From NCBI GenBank assembly GCA_947451205.1, contig CANFZL010000002.1:1-39500 (forward strand): a stretch of 39,500 nucleotides of DNA, written 5' to 3'. This document shows, piece by piece, positions 19,401-24,425 of this stretch. The translations under genes were made by a program, and so were the position numbers. The stretch comes from Comamonadaceae bacterium. Its GTDB lineage: Bacteria; Pseudomonadota; Gammaproteobacteria; Burkholderiales; Burkholderiaceae_C. The first letter of the stretch is position 1, and each line of letters begins with the position of its first letter. The notes below the pieces were generated by a model. It was not told where the DNA came from. It saw only the letters and a program-made list of their open reading frames with translations, and ran no database searches.

Positions 19401-19928
19401 AGAGGGCAGGTTGGCCGTGGCAATTTGCACATAGCCTCGCAGCGTTGTGCCTCCGCTGACCTTGTTGCCGGTCTTGACGGTGGCGGGCAGATCGGAGTGA
19501 AGTTGTTCGCGGTATTCGACCACGGCGATTTCGTAGTAGTCGGCATCAGGAAAGGTCGTGGAGTGTCCGTTGGGTCCAACTTTTTCTTTGACCGCCAACG
19601 GAATGTGTCTGCCCAGCAGGCTGGGGTTGGCTGCCAGCAGCGCAGGGTTGGTGGTGTAACCGTCGACCATCGGCAGGCTGTCGACAAACTTTCGCAACGC
19701 GTTACCTGTGTCGCGTGTGGCGCCAGCCGCGGCGTTGGGGCTGTAGTCAGTCTGAATGCCTTGCGGGCTGTTGGCATAGAAGGTGCCTTGCTTGAAAGGC
19801 GTGCCTGATTTGTCAATGTTGTCTGCCCAACCGGCTCCAGCATGAGCCTGCTGCATGGCCAATGGCGCTGAAATCGCGATCATGACGGCCAAGGCAATTT
19901 GGCTGTGGGTGAAATTAAGAACTCTCAT
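13431..19928 (-). CDS. mofA: Giant MofA-like multicopper oxidase (putative Mn(II) oxidase) with about 10 C-terminal fibronectin type III-like modules
   Basis: Four copper motifs intact: HLHG (about 19071..19082), WYHDH (about 18882..18895), HTVHFHLF (about 16925..16945), WHCHILGHEENDFM (about 16592..16640). Signal peptide MRVLNFTHSQIALAVMIAISAPLAMQQAHA. Start at 19928 fits the AGGA spacing better than 19934. Confidence 0.88.
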   Translation of the reverse strand: MRVLNFTHSQIALAVMIAISAPLAMQQAHAGAGWADNIDKSGTPFKQGTFYANSPQGIQTDYSPNAAAGATRDTGNALRKFVDSLPMVDGYTTNPALLAANPSLLGRHIPLAVKEKVGPNGHSTTFPDADYYEIAVVEYREQLHSDLPATVKTGNKVSGGTTLRGYVQIATANLPSGTPTYQLFYLNGTPVLDNKGNVVFGVGDKPHYLGPIIDSQSGVPVRLRFDNYLPTGRFDPLTNTRGGDLFIPTDTTVPGAGLGPLGAANPAAPLATEMYSQNRVMIHLHGGDTPWISDGEPHSWITPAGETGTPYLRGETTQNVPDMPDFGAGTQTYYYPNNQSSRMQWYHDHTYAATRTNVYAGIVSAFLIHDTTEATMKAAGGALAGMDEIPLIYETKTFVPKDINIQDAKWNVDAAGNPKPRWGAYGDLWFPHVYEANQNPNSQDGTNPAGRWDYGPWFWPVFPAPLALPAGDVDNVSAVQEAYNDTPLINGVAYPKLNVEPKAYRFRLLNADGQRYVNLGLYVAEPLSLGLTNGGSGYSSPPTVTITAPTGGTGAATATAVIDGTGAVVDFSNVAVSIPFSGAPTVTIAAPATGVAATAIASVNTEVPMVPAVAPAGATPYGVNTYDGRPGGIPDPTAVGPNIIQIGTEGGFLAMPNVIPSTPVSYQQLRRIVTVLNVLDHGLYVGPAERADFVVDFSQYAGKTLILYNDSPAPNPGFDARVDYYTGDVDQSGTGGAPTTLPGQGPNTRTMMRINVAATQAGGAPPAPALDPAGDGGPFAAALPAAFAASQDVPIVTESWQSAAYGKTFQDNLGRIYAGTTQQPNFSFSPPGAQVVTGFSIDSQGTGYTTVPTVTLVGGLDPAVPTAVAAKAHAVIDVAGQRLSSIVLDSAGGPYVSAPSVVLTNGAAGTNTGGIGAAASVITSTTQSWKVQNKGIQELFDQNYGRMNATFSIELPYTSVLTQTTIPVGYVDPPTEQIADGETQIWKVTHNGVDTHTVHFHLFNVQVINRVGWDGTVVALDPAEFGWKETVKMNPLEDIYVAVRPKTPKAPFGVPQSVRALDPTQPLGVSTGFSQVDPNTGLATTVVNEMHNFDWEYIWHCHILGHEENDFMRVISFNFGAVKPDVVSGVTFDVSTQTVSWTDPTPAGLATTPGNKKNENGFLVQRSDDGITWNANIVSGKWTTPSLPSTIPQTAAQGTQNPANAMVTVTPANATSWSDVVAPVPSTQYRVVAFNPAGYSTPSITVGAPSPVNSLAASVGAWNPTVNEVVATGQTAIVGGFPVTLTWTTATAPASGYVITRTGGFTANGTATLPVSFTAPSNATTFTDPGVQQTSTYTYSIVGMNGTQQSASTLVVANTNWAPAPAMTVSPTASTQNGAAVQLNWQAPSATFVTAYQIVRTDVSIAPLVAGAPATFAIAQVINPLSGTITSPITSYLDNTTVAGHTYSYAVQALNGTSVGTARAVTILAAYALPPVVGTVTLAANSASSVTVSWPAQPVGSSTTAYVIKRTNGATTVTLPVPAGVANSFVDTTAAQNTSYTYSVQWVNGPNVSTASTATVTTPYAAAGVISGLTGAQTTSGAASVTLNWTAPAAGTVTSYTVTRCLQSALNANCTNASTVFAVLSSAVTAATFVDTTAALNSAYTYQVIASNGPINKSVPATVSVAVAGVLAAPAFTAAPVISAGSVSVNWSASAAPVTGYAVQRSADNGVTWTQVGTTASRTTTVFADATVVAGTTYLYRIVATETVGSVLVSSVPSATQTAAYLVQAAPVMAASVYGGTAAAPTVKLNWTETVNAGPAVTGFQVYRDGVLVTTTGRNAVTYTDTTVPGVHTYTVLAMNVVGASASTATTTANLVVQAAPVLASATFTSATVTAVTWSETATANTPAVTAYQIWASVNGAAALQMGANTAATATTANVTTVAGNTYVFSVKAVNLIGSSAASNTSTLVSDTVPTTVAAPTATFVSPTSTSVSWTAASVAAGAPAITGYQVLNGTTVLATVAANATSYTATTVVGSTYNFNVKAVNAAGSSVTGTSKTVVNTVPTTAVAPTLGTATLNTASLATDTVTVNWTPAANTVNGQPVTTFYIDYATNTGFTTGLVTQTVTVPAGTALTAAQTATFAAVARGTTSPTAPSASAYFRVRSVNAVGNSANGATLTVARTSLK

Positions 19929-20076
19929 GGGCATATTCCTAGGTTGTTAAGTTGGTTTGTCATCAAGTCCGAGCTCCCAGCTGAGCGTCCATATCGACCT
20001 GATGACGGGATGTCATTTGCAAAATTAAAATAATCTTTCAAATAAGAATTATTGAAGATTCGACTGTATGGGTCAC

Positions 20077-20159
20077 TGAGCCTGATGTCGCTCAGGGAGG
20101 GCCCTGCTTCAGCGGTAGGGTGGCTCCCCAAAGCTCACGAAGGAAGGGCAAAGTCCTTC
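20077..20159 (-). promoter_or_regulatory. Candidate structured 5' leader (three consecutive hairpins) upstream of mofA
   Basis: GAAGGA/TCCTTC (20139..20159), nested GGGAG..CCCT..GCT/AGC..AGGG..CTCCC (20095..20128), TGAGC/GCTCA (20077..20094), set in AT-rich surroundings. Confidence 0.4.
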
Positions 20160-20367
20160 AGCTGCCAACGACTGCAGTCTGAAATAAAAGTAAGCATAGT
20201 TTTCAATCTTGTAACAACTGTAAACGTTGTCAAAACTCTAATCATTGTGTGAGTTGCTGGCTACGCAGATTCTTTCTTGACCGCGTGGTTGGCTGCAAAT
20301 CATGAGTGGTGTGCGAGATACGGCCTAGTCATCAGAGGCGCTGAAGCGGTCCGGACTCAACATATCA

Positions 20368-20835
20368 ATGTTGTTGGTAAGCATTAAAAATATTGGAAAT
20401 ACTTTCATGCTGGTTGCTAAAAATAATGATTACAAAGTCAAGCGTCAAACATCACGTCATTGGCGCGCTCTGTTGGCAGCAACAGCGAGTGAGATCACGA
20501 GTCAAGGTTCGACAGTAGAGCTGCGATCAATGATGGTTCGAATCGGCTACCGATTTGCAAGTCACACCACGATGCCTGATGGCGAGACGTTAGATGACTA
20601 TGAAAAATTCATGTGTGCCGTTTGGGCGGACATGGATTGGGGCTGGGTTGAGCTGAGAGACAGTGGGGACGCTCTGCACATCACGCATCACAGTTCAACC
20701 AATGGACTCTTGAGCAATGGTGTATTCAATAAGACATCAGAAGAATGGGTCTCTGGTTTTTTAGAAGGGGTTTATCAGCAGTGGGTGAGTCGCATGGGTG
20801 CCGGCGAAAAATTGAGAGTCAAACAGGCGAGTTAA
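20368..20835 (+). CDS. bcsD: Cellulose synthase subunit D (BcsD)-like; true start may be ATG 20407
   Basis: BcsD-like YKVKRQTSRHWRALLAATASEI...WADMDWGWVELRDSGDALHITHHSS...WVSGFLEGVYQQWVSRMGA; first gene of bcs cluster. Confidence 0.8.
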   Translation: MLLVSIKNIGNTFMLVAKNNDYKVKRQTSRHWRALLAATASEITSQGSTVELRSMMVRIGYRFASHTTMPDGETLDDYEKFMCAVWADMDWGWVELRDSGDALHITHHSSTNGLLSNGVFNKTSEEWVSGFLEGVYQQWVSRMGAGEKLRVKQAS

Positions 20836-20908
20836 ATAGATGAGTTTGGAAGTATTGAGTATTATTTAAGCGTATAAATTGTTGAAATATAAAAAGGAAG
20901 ACTTAATT

Positions 20909-21487
20909 ATGATCAGCGAGGCAGATATAAGCAAGCTTTATAAGTTGATGGCCGAGAATCCTAAGAAATATAAAGATATTATTAATAATGAATACAAAGT
21001 AAGAATGGCCATGAGGAATTGGCCATTAGTACGCGCCATGGAATCGAAACTTGCTGACATACCTCCGGTCAAGGTTGGTGAAAAGTTTGAAAATAAAACT
21101 AGTCGTGAGAAAAAAAACCAGGTTAAGGTAGTTGATTTGAATGTGGAGACGACACTGATTTCTGCGACTGAAGAAAAAGTTAATACTGAAATTAAAAATA
21201 AATCAGTTAAATCAGTAGGGCTGAATATGGTAGATTCGAATGCGCGTCATCGCATAGATAATTTGAAAAAAGCTATTGCGGGAGAGGTTGTGAGTACTGC
21301 TCATGCGGTAGAAAGAATTAATATTATTGAGATGGCTGGGCGTGATATGAATGATGCTGTGAAAATAGCGACCCAGGGTAAGTCGTCAAGTGGCAAGACT
21401 AAGTTAAGCAGCCTTTTCAATAGAATTGAGTTTGGCCGTCATTTAGATGAACTTAACTCTAAACTGATGAAATTACCGCAGGTATGA
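20909..21487 (+). CDS. BcsR/BcsP-like cellulose biosynthesis accessory protein
   Basis: ATG 20909 with upstream AAGGAAG; N-terminal DISKLYKLMAENPKKYKDI...RNWPLVRAME resembles the BcsR/BcsP signature (YxDI...RWPLL); lies between bcsD and bcsQ. Confidence 0.6.
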   Translation: MISEADISKLYKLMAENPKKYKDIINNEYKVRMAMRNWPLVRAMESKLADIPPVKVGEKFENKTSREKKNQVKVVDLNVETTLISATEEKVNTEIKNKSVKSVGLNMVDSNARHRIDNLKKAIAGEVVSTAHAVERINIIEMAGRDMNDAVKIATQGKSSSGKTKLSSLFNRIEFGRHLDELNSKLMKLPQV

Positions 21488-22257
21488 AAATCATCACTGT
21501 TGCATCTGGCAAGGGCGGCGTAGGGAAAACGACGCTTTCTGCCAATCTCAGCGTCGCCTTGAGGCGGCAGGGACACAAAGTTCTCTCTGTTGATCTGGAC
21601 CCACAAAATGGACTTGGTCTGCACTTTGGGCTGTCAACAGAGCATATCAACGGTATCTCTAGAGCAAGCTTGTCCAGTGCTGATTGGCGAGGTGCGATAT
21701 GGCAATCTGAAGAAGGCGACATGGTATTGCCTTATGGTTTGATCAATGACAGTGACAAAGCCATATTCGAAATGAGGTTGGCTGATGATCCCGACTATTT
21801 GCTGACACAACTTGAGCTATTGAATCTGCCTGAGGATAGCTATGTATTTTTAGATACACCACCAGGTGCATCCATATATCAACAGCAGGCATTTTCTGCG
21901 TGTCATGTTCTCGTGTTGATTTTGTTGGCAGATGCAGCATCTTTCGGGACAGCTAACAAATATATTAAAAAAATAAAAATGGAATGCTATGAACGAAAAA
22001 ACTTCATGGGTCAGATGAACATCATTAATCAAGTGGATCGCAATCGGCAACTGAACAGTGACATGACGGATCTTATGAGAGAAACTCTAAATGTAGATTA
22101 CTTTTCTGTCGTTCATCAAGATCAGTCGATCGCCGAGGCAGTCGCCTGCGGTCAAGCAGTGCTTGACTACGATGATGAATGCGTCGGAACCCGTGACATC
22201 CATAATGCAGTCGTAAATCTTAAAGAATTAATGGCGAACTGCAGAATTTTAAATTGA
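21484..22257 (+). CDS. bcsQ: Cellulose biosynthesis ParA/MinD-type ATPase BcsQ
   Basis: Deviant Walker A KGGVGKTTLSANL, VDLDPQNGLGLHFG, FLDTPPG; position before bcsA. Confidence 0.9.
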   Translation: MKIITVASGKGGVGKTTLSANLSVALRRQGHKVLSVDLDPQNGLGLHFGLSTEHINGISRASLSSADWRGAIWQSEEGDMVLPYGLINDSDKAIFEMRLADDPDYLLTQLELLNLPEDSYVFLDTPPGASIYQQQAFSACHVLVLILLADAASFGTANKYIKKIKMECYERKNFMGQMNIINQVDRNRQLNSDMTDLMRETLNVDYFSVVHQDQSIAEAVACGQAVLDYDDECVGTRDIHNAVVNLKELMANCRILN

Positions 22258-24410
22258 ATAACTCAATGAAAAAGCTGGCTGGAATGGCATATTTCAGAGG
22301 CCGATGGATGCATTTAATAGATGTCTATCCTAGATTTTCAAAAGGTTTGAATTTTTTATTTTCATTGATAAGTTTTGCATTTTTTTTTGTCGCCATCACG
22401 ATACCATTTGAGTTGTATCGGCAGTTATTGGTGGGTATGACTTCATTTGTAGCAGTGCTTGTATTAAGGACTATGCAATGGAGTCGATTCGAGGTGATTG
22501 GAATGATCACCTTGTCGGCAGCTTCATCTTTGCGTTATATGTATTGGCGGCTGACGGAGTCGGTTGACTTTGACACCCCTGTGAATGCATTTTTCGGCTG
22601 GGGCTTGGTGTTGGCTGAGTTGTATACCCTTTGTATTTTATTGCTCGGCTATTTTCAAACTGCGTGGCCACTTGAGCGCCGCGCAAGCACATTGCCAGAC
22701 GATCTTGATAAGTGGCCGACTGTTGATATTTTGATACCAACCCTTAGCGAGCCTCTCAATTTTGTCAGGTCGACAATTTTTGCAACTCAGGGGCTGGATT
22801 GGCCTGTAGGTAAATTAAATATATACCTTCTGGATGATGGCCGAAGAGCAGAATTTAAAGATTTTTGTGAGATTTCGGGTGTTAAGTATTTGTCTCGCGA
22901 AAATAATATTAGCTATAAAGCTGGTAATTTAAATGATGCGCTCGGAAAAACATTCGGTGAATATGTCGCTATTTTTGAAAGTGGCCACATACCAAAGCGT
23001 ACATTTTTACAAATCTCAATGGGTTCATTTTTGCGGGACCCTAAGTTGGCCATGTTGCAAACGCCGCACTTTTTTGACGGACTGGTGCAAGACGGAAACG
23101 ATCTTTGGAATGCATCGTTTTTTGGTGGGTCTGGTGCCGTGATACGTCGCGAGCCGCTGATGGAGATTGGCGGCATCGCCGTTGAGACGGTCACCGAATA
23201 CGCCCATACCGCTCTCAAGTTCAGTCGCTTTGGCTACAACACCGCGTATTTGGGTATTCCCATGTCGGCGGGCTTGGCAACTGAAAGCTTGTCTGGGGAC
23301 ATCAAGCAACGCATTCGTTGGGCCCGTGGCATGGCTCAAATTTTTCGCGTCGACAACCCTTTGTTGGGGCGTGGTTTGAGTCTTGGACAACGCTTGTGTT
23401 ACCTGAGCGCCATCTTGCATATCTTTTACGGCCTGCCGCGGCTGGTTTTCTTAACCGCACCGCTGGCCTTTTTGTTTTTTCAAGCCGAAGTCTTTCATTC
23501 AACCCCGCTGATGGTGCTGGCCTATGCCTTGCCGCATATTTTTACATCGCACATCACGACTTCGAAAATACAAAAGCAATACCGTCATTCATTCTGGAGT
23601 GAGGTCTGTGAAACGGTTTTAGCTTGGTATCTCGTGGGGCCTGTTGTGAAGGCCGTGCTGAAGCCGAAATCAGGCGCTTTCAATGTCACCGCCAAAGGTG
23701 GTTTAGTCGGCGATGACTTTTATGACTGGAAAATTGCCAGACCCTGTGTCATTTTGATGCTGCTCAATGTGTTGGGCATCGTGGCCGGCGTGGCGATGTT
23801 GATCAAGGGTGATGTCAGCACCTCGATAACACTCATGAACCTTGCTTGGGTGCTTTACAACGTCGTCATCGTCAGCGCCAGTCTCGGGGTCGCTTACGAA
23901 AAGTGTCACGAATGGGCCACACCCAAAATCAGTGCGGTCATCCCCGCATCTCTGATATTTGCCAACGGCAAAACAGTGGCTTGTGAAACCTATTCGTTTT
24001 CAACCCAAGGCGTTGGTCTGACTTTGCCGCGTGCGCGAGACATTGCTTTCGGAACCGAAGTCAAGTTGGCACTTTTTCGTGGGCATTCAGAGTTTATTTT
24101 CCCGGCCAAAGTGGTGGGCTCAGGCAGCGCCATTGAATTGGAATTTGAACAACTGACACTGGTGCAGGAACGAAACCTGATCCAAATGACCTTCTCAGGT
24201 GCAGACAACTGGGCCCACGTTTGGGGCCGTGGACCGCAAGACAAGCTATTGAAGTCGCTGAAAGAGGTTTTCATCCATGGGGTGTTGAACTTGCTGCCCT
24301 TGCTTTATCGCGTCACTCGTCTTTACGCTAAAAACCCCCATCCAATCGATGTATCAGCTGAAGACTGTCACAGCCAAAACAAGCCGCGTGCTTCAAATTT
24401 CACAGTTTAA
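22254..24410 (+). CDS. bcsA: BcsA-family cellulose synthase homologue with degenerate catalytic and PilZ motifs
   Basis: Family-level match over full length ([65 protein letters not shown], C-terminal PilZ region); active-site motifs altered (see findings). Confidence 0.92.
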   Translation: [718 protein letters not shown]

Positions 24411-24425
24411 TTTTTTGAGAAAAAA

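Noticed and set aside
19925-20131. 68-aa minus-strand ORF upstream of mofA (MGSHPTAEAGPSLSDIR...)
   Set aside because: Non-ATG start in the putative leader, overlaps the mofA start in another frame; better explained by the hairpin region. A leader peptide cannot be fully excluded.
20077-20159. Confident assignment of the mofA leader as a yybP-ykoY Mn2+ riboswitch
   Set aside because: Only GGGGAG is shared; the expected GGGGAGUA and second Mn-binding loop were not found by eye.
20358-20373. CAACAT-ATCA-ATGTTG inverted repeat at the annotated bcsD start
   Set aside because: Short and AT-rich; plausible by chance and without a recognised regulator consensus.
22254-24410. bcsA as a simple decayed pseudogene
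   Set aside because: Frame is intact over 718 codons, conserved family blocks remain, and it is coupled to intact bcsQ with bcsB just downstream; a maintained pseudo-enzyme is favoured, though this needs selection analysis.
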